Below the pieces are notes generated by a model. The model was not told where the DNA came from, made no database searches, and saw only the letters and a program-made list of their open reading frames with translations. Below, in pieces: positions 22,508 to 33,900 of a stretch of 64,000 nucleotides of DNA. Where the stretch lies: the NCBI GenBank assembly GCA_029448655.1, contig JACCLO010000012.1, forward strand, positions 1,240,001 to 1,304,000, written 5' to 3'. The DNA comes from Wolfiporia cocos. Taxonomy: Eukaryota > Basidiomycota > Agaricomycetes > Polyporales > Phaeolaceae. The position numbers and the translations under genes were made by a program. Position 1 is the first letter of the stretch, and each line of letters begins with the position of its first letter.

Positions 22508-22944
22508 GCTGTCCATAATTGATGTGCAAAGCCCGGCTCAAAGCCATGAGCCGGGCCTGGCCGTGCCGACTTGAGCCGGGCCGAGCCGAGCCTTGGGGGC
22601 GGCTTACAACGGCTTAGGGCCCGGCTTGGATTGTGAGCCGGCTGTAGCTGAGCCCCGGTGAAAACTATGGTCAAGCACCCCCAGGCTGAGCCAGATTGAG
22701 CCATGTTTAGACAGTCTCGACCAGGTTCAGCCATGCTTACTCAACCCGAACCAGCTCAATCTGGCCAAGCCAGCCTCTTCCACCTCACGTACCATAAAAG
22801 ACAGCAGATGTGCATCAGGCAAGTCACATTATTGCGTGTGGCATACGATGACGACAGCTATTCTAATGGCTTGGCGTCTCCCGGACATGCCAATGAGCTC
22901 ATATATACTGCTTCACGCCGCGACTTGTACGTGTGTTCTCTTTG

Positions 22945-22963
22945 ACCACCACCACCACCACCA
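22945..22963 (+). repeat. CCA trinucleotide microsatellite
   Basis: Six CCA units within the hAT element; not in a supported gene. Confidence 0.7.
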
Positions 22964-23493
22964 CTGCCGCCGATATGTATACTACCTCAAATGTCCGCCC
23001 ATGAGGCTATCCCAGATTCTCACTAAGATGTCACGCAGCAGTATTTGTAGCGATGAGCACATTGATTCCCCAGTGCCAGAACATGTCGACATGGAGAACG
23101 ACATCGAGATGCACGATGCTCGCCCACAGCCAAGTGTCTCCAATGCTGGTATGTCCTCACTGCAGGCAAATCGTAGTACTCGCATAGTATTTGAGCCCAG
23201 CAAACAAACTGCCGCAAGGTGAGCGCCCCTGTCTTCGCGATGGTCATGATCCCACATACCATGTTATCAGAAACTGCTGTGGTCGTGTATGGCTCATCAA
23301 GAACCCCGGTGCCCCAATAGTGCATTCCAACTGTATTGGAAGGGTCTAGGGTATGAAGTTAAGGATGTATGTGCAACTACTGTCTGCACACTTTAAAGCA
23401 ATATATAGAGTATTTTGTGAACTTCATTTTTGCAGTTTAACATCTTCCATAACACAAATACAAATGAATCTGCCTCTAAAGACCTGTGATTCC

Positions 23494-23886
23494 TGTCACG
23501 GGCAAAACGGTGACATTATCTTTCACGCTCAGAAGCACCGACTTCTATCACATTTGATTGCAGATACCGGGCCGAGGGCCTATTTCACATAGATCAGTGC
23601 CCACACAACACGCCGTAGTACACATCCCACACCGACAGTACGGACGCGTTACTAATAACAACATACAGACTTTACGCAGACTAGTAGGTAGCTCCCCTAC
23701 GTAGTCTTAGCTTAGCCTCATCATGGCCATTACCGGCCTAATACTTACGCACAGACCATAACATACACATACGCTACGATAATATATATAGGGGGTTGAG
23801 CGTTGGGTTCAGACTCCATTCTGAACTTGGCGTTCTTCCGCCCGCCTCACCCCAGTTAGCTCTGAGGGCCCAGGGTGGTCTTGTCA
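23494..23886 (+). repeat. 5' LTR of element C
   Basis: 393 bp, TG...CA ends. Contains TATATATA at 23783-23790; 35 bp downstream starts ATTCTGAACTT (23818-23828), which is complementary to the sequence just after the LTR. Confidence 0.9.
23783..23790 (+). promoter_or_regulatory. TATA box of element C
   Basis: TATATATA, 35 bp upstream of the inferred transcript start at 23818. The start is inferred from the self-priming match, not observed. Confidence 0.65.
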
Positions 23887-23887
23887 T

Positions 23888-23898
23888 AAGTTCAGAAT
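23888..23898 (+). promoter_or_regulatory. Self-primer binding site of element C
   Basis: AAGTTCAGAAT, one base after the LTR, perfectly complementary to ATTCTGAACTT at 23818-23828. In Tf1-type elements the first 11 bases of the transcript anneal here to prime reverse transcription. Confidence 0.75.
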
Positions 23899-24104
23899 CC
23901 CCTACCAGGCTGCTCGTTCATTCGAACGGTCTCGGGGCTGGCTCGGGCACTCCGGGTTGAGGCTAACCGCAGCCCACTGAGTTGGCATACACCATCCGAG
24001 CTCTGGTGCCCCAAACTTGAGTCTCACATGAGGTAAGATCTCATGGCCTCCACCTTCGCACGACAAGGGCACGACGCCGACAAGGCTCCCTTCGTCACTA
24101 CAAC

Positions 24105-27100
24105 CACAAGCGGTAGAATCCCGCTTACAACACAACGTCCGGCTCAGACCCCCGGGCAGTACACATTTATAAAAGAGAAATACAAAACTAACAAAATAGG
24201 AATAACCCACCTATACGCCACAGATGTGCCGGTCCGACGGGATCGGCATTACAACAAGCCGGTCCAGTCGTGACCAACACAAAAACACCACCAGCAGCGT
24301 GGAAGGACACGCCGTCAGCAGCACGGCACAGAACAACAACACGCCGCTACGCGCGGACTCACTACGCTGAAAGGCACTCACACGAGACGGGGCGGTGCGC
24401 CCACTGTGCCTACGCAAGAGGCCTTGGGCCGTACATTTACGCGCACCCACGAACCGTCTCAAAAACACCCCGGCCAAACACAAACGGCCACCCTACATGC
24501 GCGGTAAGCACCTCACATGCGCACACACACTAAACACCCCAGCACAAAGGGGAATCGCCAAGAAAAGACCAGCCCGTTCAAAGAACGTGGCGACGGCGAA
24601 AATAGAACCTGGACGGGGGTAGTTTCCCCCCGGTCCGAACGCTTAGAAGTCCGGCCAGTTGAGAGGACTGCGCGACGGCGAACAGGCCCACAAGGCTGAC
24701 GAAGAACTGGCTTGAGAAAGCCGACGAAGAAAACGGGGTCGATCCCCCCTACAACAAAAATCACACCCTGGACGGGGGTAGTTTCCCCCCGCTCCACTCA
24801 CTTTCACGCTGGCGAAACACGGCAAACAACTAAGTTCAACCACCAACCTACACTACACGCTAAGTACCACCACCCCGGCGGGGGAGATAACATATAGAAA
24901 AAACACAAGAAATTCAAACCCGCCCACCACCCCAGTCAAAGCACCATGCCACGAGCGTCGTGGTCCGTCGAGGACGACGTAACGGGCCGGGGGTAGGGTA
25001 TGGAGGAGGTACGACGACATAGGAGACCTGCGTAGCCCAAGAGACAAGGGCGTAGCATGACGACGACTGAGGGTAGACCAAGGAGAGAAGCCCGAGGTAC
25101 GACGACGAGGAAGGGGACCGACCGAGGAGGTCGGACCAAGGACGAACGACGACGCGTACCAAGCGAGGAGCTTGTGTGTAGCCCGCCAACGAGGCAGGCG
25201 AAGATAGGACTTTTTTTACCCACCCTACCATCCCCAGTCGACTCACCTCTCGACGCAAGACGCGTCGCTAGAGAGGGGGGTGCATAACATAAAAACAGCA
25301 CGTCGACTCACAGACAGGGACAGGAAGATCAGACCTACAAAGGCGAACACAGAAGCCACCACCTACATCGGCGGACCCCCGCCTCACACCTACATCGGCG
25401 GACCCCCGCCTCAATCACATACGCTGGCGGTAGAACCCCGCCACAACACACATTAACGCGGTAGAGCCCGCATTAACAAAGCCACAAACCCTCGCAGGGA
25501 CCAAAGACGGTACCACACCACCAGGTCACTAGTGCGCCCAATCCTACGAGGGGCCCAAGGGCAGGCAACATCATACATTACGACACATACCCTGGACGGG
25601 GGTAAACTCCCCCCGCTCCACATCACCCGCACCGCGTTCACTCGCACTGCGACATACGACCACATACATACGGCGGCAACTCACCCCGCTTACACAGAAC
25701 TCCCGGCGGAAGTTTCCTGCCTCGTACAACACATGCGCGGGGCCGCGCACAAGGCCATACAAAAAATACAAAAAACCACAGAACAAGCCACGAGCGTCGA
25801 AAACCCACCTCAAGGCTACACACCTACATCGGCGGACCCCCGCCTCAGATACATCCGCAGTAGATCCCCGCACCCACAGGTTTCCCTTGACCCACAGGGC
25901 GGCCTATTGGATAGGCAACACCGGCAAACATCGACGCCGAACACGCACACTCAAGCGGCAACCCACCCCGCTAAGTCACCTCTCACAGCGGCCTTACATC
26001 CCGCTCACATACGTTGGCTCCATAAAACAGCCAAACCACAGCGCGACTAACACAAACGTCGTCCACACCACACCGACGACACCAAAGTCAAACACGAACA
26101 CCAGCGGCAGCTCACCCCACTCACTACCATACACCACACCTGGACGGGGGTAATCCCACCTCGTTCCAATACAACCACACGGCGGTAGTTTCCCGCCTCA
26201 CACAAATACATGCCCCGGCCCGGCACACAGGCCAGACAAAAATACAGATAGAAGAAAAAGACCAGGAGCGTCGGCGACACAGCACCTTCGCATATACAAT
26301 GTGTTACGGTTATTTTGATTTTTCGAATATCGGCAGAACTCACTACTGGGCGAATATGATACAGGGACTTGTTGCGCAACCAACTCCCCTGGCTACTCGT
26401 GACTCTACTGGGCGCACCCCCAGTTGTACTAGTCCATAGGGCGCGTTTCACCTTTGGCAGATCCAACCCTGCCACCGTTTCATGTTCATCGTTTATTAGC
26501 TGATAGATGGCGTTCAACCGCCATCATTCCTATCTATCGTCTCAGGGATATCACTACATACCTATCAAACGTTTGGTACTATAGCGTAGATAGTATCGGT
26601 GACATCTGGGACAGGCTTGACCCCTAAAACCCGACGTAGTATATAAACTCATGTACTTATTGTCGAGGCTCTTCAGCTCGACCTTGTTGTACAAACAAGA
26701 AGTCTTATACTCGTTCTCAAACGTAGGAAACTACGCTCAGTATTTCTCATTCGAGCAACCGAACGACTAAGTCCTCGAAGTGCACACTGACTTCTCGGAC
26801 TTAGGCGAGTCTTATATTCTATTAGACTCGCACCTGAACAGATTATATCCTCTAACGCGGATTGGATATTATACGATCTCCTAGGAACTTCACCTAGGAC
26901 CTGAAGGCATCTAACGAGCATTTGCCTTGCATACGGCTATACGCCCACGTGCAGAAGAACGATCTATATTCGCGACTCGAATATACGAACGGGTATTCGA
27001 CCCGTAACACAATGCAACACACGGCGGTAGACTCCCACCCACGACATATTTTACAGGCTCGCGGCAATCGACCCCACCTTTTAGGATTTTATTTACAGGT

Positions 27101-27175
27101 CGCGCGGTAGTCTCCCGTCACCCTATCACGCTCACTTACAGAAAAACACCCCGGCGGTACAACCCCGCCTACAAA
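24105..27175 (+). repeat. Array of short GC hairpins in element C
   Basis: At least 20 imperfect copies of a stem-loop word of the form (G)GCGGTAG-NN-(T)CCCGCC are scattered through the internal region. Examples lie near 24110, 24605, 24773, 25368, 25394, 25427, 25598, 25829, 26172, 27022, 27097 and 27154. Two variants recur: ACGGGGGTAGTTTCCCCCCG and CGGCGGACCCCCGCC. Stems vary while complementarity is kept in many copies. The solo LTR at 26302-27009 interrupts the array. Confidence 0.7.
26302..27009 (+). mobile_element. Solo LTR of the B family inside element C
   Basis: 708 bp, TGTTACGG...CCCGTAACA, flanked by CAATG on both sides (26297-26301, 27010-27014). It is the reverse-oriented counterpart of B's 709-bp LTRs with moderate divergence. 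The 5-bp duplication shows a full element inserted and then recombined out. Confidence 0.88.
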
Positions 27176-27233
27176 CACGTAGAAAAACATGAGAAAAGAA
27201 GATATAAACTTAGAGGTCGGGACGACCTAGCTA

Positions 27234-27246
27234 GAGAAGGGGGTGA
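27234..27246 (+). other. Polypurine tract of element C
   Basis: GAGAAGGGGGTGA directly before the right LTR, the plus-strand primer position. Confidence 0.8.
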
Positions 27247-27639
27247 TGTCACGGGCAAAACGGTGACATTATCTTTCACGCTCAGAAGCACCGACTTCTA
27301 TCACATTTGATCGCAGATACCGGGCCGAGGGCCTATTTCACATAGATCAGCGCCCACACAACACGCCGTAGTACACATCCCACACCGACAGTACGGACGC
27401 GTTACTAATAACAACATACAGACTTTACGCAGACTAGTAGGTAGCTCCCCTACGTAGTCTTAGCTTAGCCTCATCATGGCCATTACCGGCCTAATACTTA
27501 CGCACAGACCATAACATACACATACGCTACGATAATATATATAGGGGGTTGAGCGTTGGGTTCAGACTCCATTCTGAACTTGGCGTTCTTCCGCCCGCCT
27601 CACCCCAGTTAGCTCTGAGGGCCCAGGGTGGTCTTGTCA
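27247..27639 (+). repeat. 3' LTR of element C
   Basis: 393 bp; keeps C at 27312 and 27351 where the left LTR has T. Confidence 0.9.
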
Positions 27640-28166
27640 ATTCCAGTGTATTCAGCTTTCCCATGGTGAGTTGCTCCAGGTCAGGCATGGTAAATCAAGC
27701 TACCACTATCACTGATTTCTTTATGCTTGTTGTAGCAGTTAGTTGCCTTGATGATTTGTGGAAATTGTGTGTAAAATTTGCGTTATATATGCTTTGATTG
27801 GTGAAAGGTAATTATTGCCACTATGGCTCAGTTGGCTAATTATGCTGTGATGCTCTTATTCTCATCTGTGCTAAGGTCCTTGGTTCGAATCCTGGATGTA
27901 CCATTTTATTGTCACAGTAGATTAATCTGCCGCAGCTAGCAGATTAATCTGCGTGCAAACCTAGCTCACAACTGCGATTTCTTAAGCGAAGGGCAGTTGG
28001 CAGATTAAGATAGTTGACTGAAGTCCCTCACCTAAGCCGGGCCCGAGCCGGCCTGAGCCATCAGGGAGGGCCCGGCCTGACATTTCGCTGAGCCTGAGCC
28101 CTTCAAAGCTGGGCCCAAGCCCTGGGCTTTGAGCCGAGCCGGGCTTTGCACATCACTAGCTGTCCA

Positions 28167-28508
28167 TAAGTCCTGCTCTGACACACACTATGACCTAAGA
28201 CACACACCTGGGGGAAGGGGGCTCGCACAAAGGCACCTTCCTGGTCCAGGGCATCTAAGGCTGAAGAGGCCAAGACAAGTCTGAGGTTTGCTCAAGACTG
28301 TCTGGTGTTTATATAGACTCTACACTATTTGTGCATATTATGCCGAGCAGCCGGTACGGGTGCTGGCATGATGTAATTGGTCTAGCTACAGGGCCGGTAT
28401 GGTATTGGAGCATGGGAGCATATGCGATGTGAGTCCACGGCGACATAGCGGATCGGGCCCGGATTGGTGGTTCTCGTCAATTGGGGGTTCACCGGTAATG
28501 GTGGGGTT
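28167..28508. other. Spacer between hAT element and solo LTR
   Basis: No gene seen. CCGGTACGG and GCATGATGTA words near 28350-28380 recur at 29245-29268, beside element A, suggesting this is old repeat sequence. Confidence 0.4.
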
Positions 28509-28513
28509 CTAAG

Positions 28514-29160
28514 TGTTATGGGTCAAATACCCATTCGTATATTTGAGTCGCAAATATAGATCATTCTTCTGCACGTAGGCACGTCGCCGTATGCAAGGCA
28601 AATACTCGTTAGATGCCTTCAAGTCCTAGGTGAAGTTCCTAGGAGATCGTCCAATATCCAATACACGTTAGAGGATATAATATGTTCAGGATGCAAGTCT
28701 TAATAGAATATAAGACTTGCCTAAGTAGTTTCCTACGTTTGAGAATGAGTATAAGACTTCTTGTTTGTACAACAAGGTCGAGCTGAAGAGCTTCGACGGT
28801 AAGTACATGAGTTTATATACTGTGTTGAGTTTCAGGGGTCAAGTCAGTCCCAGATGTCACCGATACTATCTATGCTATAGTACCAAATGTCTGATAGGTA
28901 TGTAGTGATATATCTGAGACGATAGATAGGAATGATGATGACGGTTGAATGCCGTCTATCAGCTAGCAAATGATAAACGTGAAACGGGGGCAGAGTTGGA
29001 TCTGCCAAAGGTGAAATGTGCCCTATACACTAGTACAACTGGGGATGCGCCCAGTAGAGTCACGAGTAGCCAGGGGAGTTGGTTGTGCAACAAGTCCCTG
29101 TATTGTATTCACCCAATGGTGAGTTCCACCAGTGTTCGAAAAATCAGAATAATCGTAACA
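28514..29160 (-). mobile_element. Second solo LTR of the B family, diverged
   Basis: 647 bp, TGTTATGGG...ATCGTAACA, flanked by CTAAG duplicates (28509-28513, 29161-29165). Same orientation as B. Shorter than B's LTR because of a deletion near the block that holds the CTTAGTCGTTCGG segment. Older than the solo LTR in C to judge from substitutions. Confidence 0.85.
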
Positions 29161-29268
29161 CTAAGTCTGTGATTGGGGTGTTAGTGCTCCAGGTTCCCAG
29201 AGGAGTGGTACTGAGGAGTGGCATTAGCTGGGAATGTGGACTGGCCGGTACGGGTTGTGCATGATGTA

Positions 29269-29810
29269 TGTTACGGATCGAATATCCGTCCAACGCAAAA
29301 TAACTAAGTCGAGTTACTCAGCGTATCGAGTAGCGCACTACCTGTCGGACTCCTCAGAGTCAGAGCGTCGATATACAAGCTGCGGGCTTAATTGCTCAAG
29401 CCTTTGAGAACGAGTATAAGATCCTTGTAATTCAACAAGGTCAAGCTGAGGAACTCGACCGGTATTTACATCAGGTTATATACTTTGGTTCGCTAATCGG
29501 GGTCATAGTGTCCTTGGTACTGCTACTATTAAGTCCGTCGGGCTAACGATATAAGTAATAAAGGAGAAGTGCTGCGGTTGAGCGCAACAAGGGGTGAAAC
29601 CGAGTACTACTGTGGTTAGACACAGAATATCAGCTAGAACGCAATGCGAACACGGAGAATGGGCATAGGGTTGTTGTACATGAAACAGGGCCTACGGTTG
29701 AATGGAGGCCCCTAGAAATAGAGCGCTGGGTACAGCGGTTGAACGCTAAGTCCTCATACACAGTGAGGTGTCAAAGGGAATATTCGAGTGTACCTGGTAA
29801 AATCGTAACA
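29269..29810 (-). repeat. 3' LTR of element A
   Basis: TGTTACGGATCG...ATCGTAACA, 542 bp. Preceded (minus sense) by the polypurine tract at 29811-29823. Confidence 0.9.
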
Positions 29811-29823
29811 TCACCCCCCCCTC
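29811..29823 (-). other. Polypurine tract of element A
   Basis: On the minus strand GAGGGGGGGGTGA, directly before the 3' LTR. Confidence 0.8.
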
Positions 29824-29865
29824 AAGCCTTCATCGCCCTCGATGAAATCCAAGCATCACGGCCAC

Positions 29866-30945
29866 TCAGAGGGCCCCCGGGTCAGGGTCATTGTACCCCG
29901 CATCTGTATCGGGGAGTGGAGGTGTTGGAGGGGGGATCCATACCTGATAGAGGGCGCATTCGCCGACGCGATGTCCTGGCTGCATGACTCTGCAGGTGGG
30001 GCATCTGTAATCGGGACAATCGAGGACCCAATGCCAGGGGCTGCCACATCGACGACAGGGCTCCTCAGCAGATGGTTGGGGTGGTGAGCGAGCTGAGGGG
30101 ACGGCGCGAAGATACTCTCCCGATTCGTACCGCTGATGGTGGTGATGGGCCCAGAGATGTTGTCGGAGCCAGGTAGGTAATTGATAGAGGGATTCGTCCC
30201 ATCCGCCCCTCCCTCGCTCCCACTCCTCCCGGGTGATGATCTCAACTGATGGAGATCAGTTACTAACTCCGTCGCTAGCAGCTGCAGAGGTCGGCGAGGG
30301 GGGAGCCCTATCATTGCTCGACCCCTCTCGAACTGGGCGTCATTCATTGTTTCATGGATGCGGAGGAGAGCGCGCTGATTCTCAAGATCGAGGTCCTGTG
30401 GGGGCGGGCAGTACGGCAGCGTCGCGAGGTACCACATGACTGTATTCCATAAAATCGAATGGTTCTGTGATTCGATCCAACTCGCCGTCGTCGAGTAGCC
30501 AGGGGGGCATGGCTGGGACAGGGCTTCGTGTGCGTGGGAGGCGGGGCGGGCCTGCTTCGACTTTGGCAAATGCTCGCCGGATTCGCGACGGTGTCGAGGC
30601 CCCGAGGTGGTCGATCCACTGAGTGATGCACCGCCCAAGCCGCTGTCGTTGGAGGAGGGCCGTGCGTTCAAGCTGGACAATCCTCTCCGTGACGTCTTGG
30701 TACTGGTCGAAGATGTCTGTAAGTTCCTGTACGAGTTCAAATCGATCGGTCCAGGGGGTCGCCTGCCCTCCGGGGGGGATGTCGGACCTGTGCCAGGTGA
30801 GTGCATGTCTGGTGCGGACGTGGGCATCCTCCGAACAGCCGTAAGACCTGCCTGTTTGATACCCCATGCGGATCGCAAGAGACCGCCGCATCGTCGGGGC
30901 GGTGGGTCGCTCAGACTGGCTGGGTGTAGGGAGTGGCGTCGACAT
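29866..30945 (-). pseudogene. ORF3 of element A: coiled coil plus zinc knuckles
   Basis: Read from ATG 30945 to TGA 29866 the frame is 360 codons, matching 355 in element B. It has a helical heptad-like region (LVQELTDIFDQYQDVTERI), a PFDFMEY block, and two C-terminal zinc knuckles (CRRCGSPWHWVLDC, CX2CX4HX4C; CPTCRVMQPGHRVGEC). At least four in-frame TGA codons (one at 30384-30382) break it. It starts in the frame that is offset by two bases from pol and overlaps a still-open pol frame over its whole length. Its place after pol is that of env in retroviruses, but no membrane or signal segment is present. Confidence 0.75.
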
Positions 30946-33900
30946 GCTATTTCTTCGACCTGTCGGACTCTGGTCTTTGTCCTCTTGCTTTTAAACTCCC
31001 GGAGGACGTCCGGGGAGTTCTTCAGACTAGCTTCGCTTTCCCATGAGTCTTCCGCCGATGAATAGCCCTTCCAATGAACAAGATATTGTTTCTTCCCTCG
31101 GTATTGTCACTGGTTCAGGATGGCTTCGACTTCGTACTCTGCTTCTCCATCGACTAGCTCCGGGGGCGGCTTCATATGATTAGGTCCGTGCACCCCAGTC
31201 TCATTGAATGGCTTCAGTAGGGCCGCGTGGAAGACCGGGTGTATTTTCCACCGAGGCGGTAGGGTTAGCCGATAAGTTACATTCCCAAGCTTTTCTGCAT
31301 TAGTGAATGGTCCCTCTCTCCTGGGGGCGAGCTTCTGAGATTCGTATGGGAGGTGGAGATTCTTGGCATCAAGCCAGACCTTATCCCCTTTGTCGAACTT
31401 GGGGAGGTCTCGTAGAGTCCTCCCTGCCATCCGCTTCTGCATTAGTTCATGGGCGGCAATTGCGTTTTCCCTTGCTTCTTGTGCGGCTTTTAGTCGGTCA
31501 GCTGCTGCTGGTACCTGGGTGGTTTTGACTTCGTCTGGTAATCCTTTCGGGATGTATCCCATGATTACTTCTGTAGGAGCGGGCCGCCCCTCAGTTCTTT
31601 GTGTGTTGTGAGTGAATTCTACTTCTGCCAGTCGCGTCGCCCAAAGTCTTGGATCGTTCATACAGTATATGCGTAGGTAGACTTCGATTTGTTGGTTCAT
31701 TCTTTCTGTCTGTCCATCTGTCTGTGGGTGGTAAGCTGTGCTGAGGGCGGACTCGATTCCAAGGACTTTACAGAGTCCTTGGAAGAGCTTGGACGCGAAT
31801 TGCGGTCCTCGGTTGGATATGATTTTTCAGGGGAGTCCGTACTTCGAATAGATTTGCCGATGGAATATGTCGGCCGCCCCTTCACTGGTGATGGTCTTGC
31901 TGCATGGGGTCAGCGATATCGCCTTGGATGACCCATGATCGACGATGACCATAATTGAGTCATACTTTCCTACCGCGGGAAGGTCCGTGATGAAGTCGAC
32001 GGAGCATTGTGAAAAGGGGAGGGCATCCTTTTTCGTCGGAATCGGTTGTAGTGGCGGCTTTGTCAGGTTTCTGTCGGGTTTCATTTGCTGACATATGGCG
32101 CATCCTTTGGCGTATTCTGCCACCGTTTTTCGGAGGTCAGGCCACCAGAAGTGTTCCTGTACTTTCAGTGTCATCCCCCAGATTCTGGGGTGGCCTGCTG
32201 TGATTGGGTCGCGATATCTGGAGACCACATCCCTTCTCAGGGTGGGGTCCTTGGGAACATACATTCGTCCTTTGTACAAGAGGATCCCTTCACTGTACTG
32301 CCAGTCTTCCATTGCTGTCCTCGAAGGGGCAGCCTCTCCTGTTCTGAGGGCATGGAGAGCCTGTTCTGCGATCGGGTCGAGAGGCTTCGTGATCTTGATC
32401 CGATCGATGATCGGTATCTCGATAGCATGGACGAACAGCTCATTGGGTAACATGAGGATATCTTCGTTGTCGTGTTCCGACTCATCTAAATTCAGGAGAC
32501 GCGAGAGGGTGTCCGCCATTATCAATTTCTTTCCAGGTATGTGTTGTAACCGGATGTCGAACTGGGACAGCAGGAGGTGCCATCTCGCTTGTCTCCAATT
32601 CAATCTCTGGGCGCTTCGCCAATAAGTAAGGTTCTGGTGATCACTTCTGATCAGAATCTGGTGTGGTGCTCCTTCTAGAAGGTGGCGCCATTCTTCAAGG
32701 GTGTGGACTATCCCGAGAAGCTCTCAATCATAGATTTCGTAGTTTCGTTCAGCTGCAGTGAGGGATTTGGAGAGGTAGCCTACTGGCCGTTCATTCCCTT
32801 TGTCATCCTTCTGTTTGAGCACCGCACCAAGGGCATATTGAGATGCATCTGTTTCGAGGATAAATGGTTTCGTTTTGTCAGGGAGTGACAAGGCCGGGGC
32901 TTTTACAAATTGACGCTTCAGGAATTCGAAGGCCTTCTCTTCTCGATCAGTCCATTTGAAACCACTCCCTGTCGCGGTTTTTGTGAGGTCGATGAGTGGT
33001 CAGGCATGTGTGGAGTAATGATCAATGAATTTTTGGTAGAAGTTTGCAAAGCCCAGGAAGGAGTGGACCCCTTTTACGTTTCGGGGGGCAGGCCATTTCC
33101 GAATTCCTTGGAGTTTGGCTGGGTCCATCTGGACATGTCCTGCGGTGATTACTAGTCCTAGGAATTCTACCTTGTCAACTCTGAAAGCGCATTTTTCTGG
33201 CTTCACAAACAACTTGTTGTTGGCGAGCTTTCGCAGAATTTGCCGTTCTTGCTCTTGGTGTGTGCTTTGGTCTGGGGAAAAGATGAGGATGTCGTCCATG
33301 TACACCACTACCCATCCCTCTGCTATTTCTTCCTTGAGGATTTCGTTCATCATGGACTGGAACGTAGCGGGCGAGTTGCACATCCCAAAGAACATTACTG
33401 TGGGCTCATAGAGACCGGCATTCGTCTTGAATGCGCCCTTCCACTGATCACCTTCTTTGATCCGCACATTGTTATATCCTGCTCGCAGGTCCATCTTGGT
33501 GAAAATCTTCGCCCCTTTCAGCTTCTCGATGAGCTGGGATATTAGGGGTAGGGGATATGCATTCTTGATCGTTCCTTCGTTTAGATATCTGTAGTCTTGG
33601 CACGGTCTCAGGCCCCCGTCCTTTTTAGGGACAAAGAAAGCGGGGAATGCCATTGGAGACTTTGAGGGTCGGATGAAACCTTTTGTGAGGTTTTCTTCTA
33701 GGAATTCGTCCATGGCTTTCTGTTCCCTGGGGGATAGAGTGTAAAGCTTGCAGTCTCGGGGTACGAAATCGGGTTTCAGTTCGATGGCATGGTCCCAGGG
33801 TCTTGATGGTGGGAAGGAGGCAGCTGCCGATTTACTGAAGACTTTCACGAAGTCCTTCAGATGCTCGGGGAGGGTTGTTTTGCCAGTGCTTTTTTCTGCC

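Larger units (their letters stand above)
23494..27639 (+). mobile_element. C: 4.1-kb non-coding LTR retrotransposon
   Basis: Two 393-bp LTRs (23494-23886, 27247-27639) starting TGTCACGG and ending CTTGTCA, bounded by a 5-bp duplication ATTCC (23489-23493, 27640-27644). The LTRs differ at two positions only (offsets 65 and 104), both C to T at CpG, so insertion is recent. A purine tract (27234-27246) precedes the right LTR, so transcription is plus. The internal region has no gag, protease, RT or integrase motif; it must be moved in trans (LARD-like). It carries an array of small hairpins and a 708-bp solo LTR. Confidence 0.88.
23394..28026. mobile_element. D2: second foldback copy, split by element C
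   Basis: Two segments, 23394-23493 and 27645-28026, are together the inverted counterpart of 21370-21870 in D1. The join is exact across the C insertion: the ATTCC duplicated by C occurs once in D1. The right arm keeps the tRNA-like module (27826-27903) and the CAGTTGGCAGATTAAGAT end; the other arm is missing, so D2 is truncated. Confidence 0.78.
22516..28158. mobile_element. hAT-type non-autonomous element (MITE) with nested insertions
   Basis: Flanked by a perfect 8-bp target duplication GCTGTCCA (22508-22515 and 28159-28166), the length made by hAT transposases. The ends are inverted repeats sharing TGATGTGCAAAGCCCGGCTC; the outermost bases on the right read TAGTG, the hAT consensus start. 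Subterminal zones (22530-22640, 28030-28140) are dense in GAGCC/GGCTC words in both orientations, the usual binding-site clutter of hAT ends. No transposase is coded. Without its inserts it would be about 1 kb. Confidence 0.82.

Noticed and set aside
23887..27246. Hidden gag or pol in element C
   Set aside because: Searched all frames for protease, RT, RNase H, integrase and knuckle motifs; none found.
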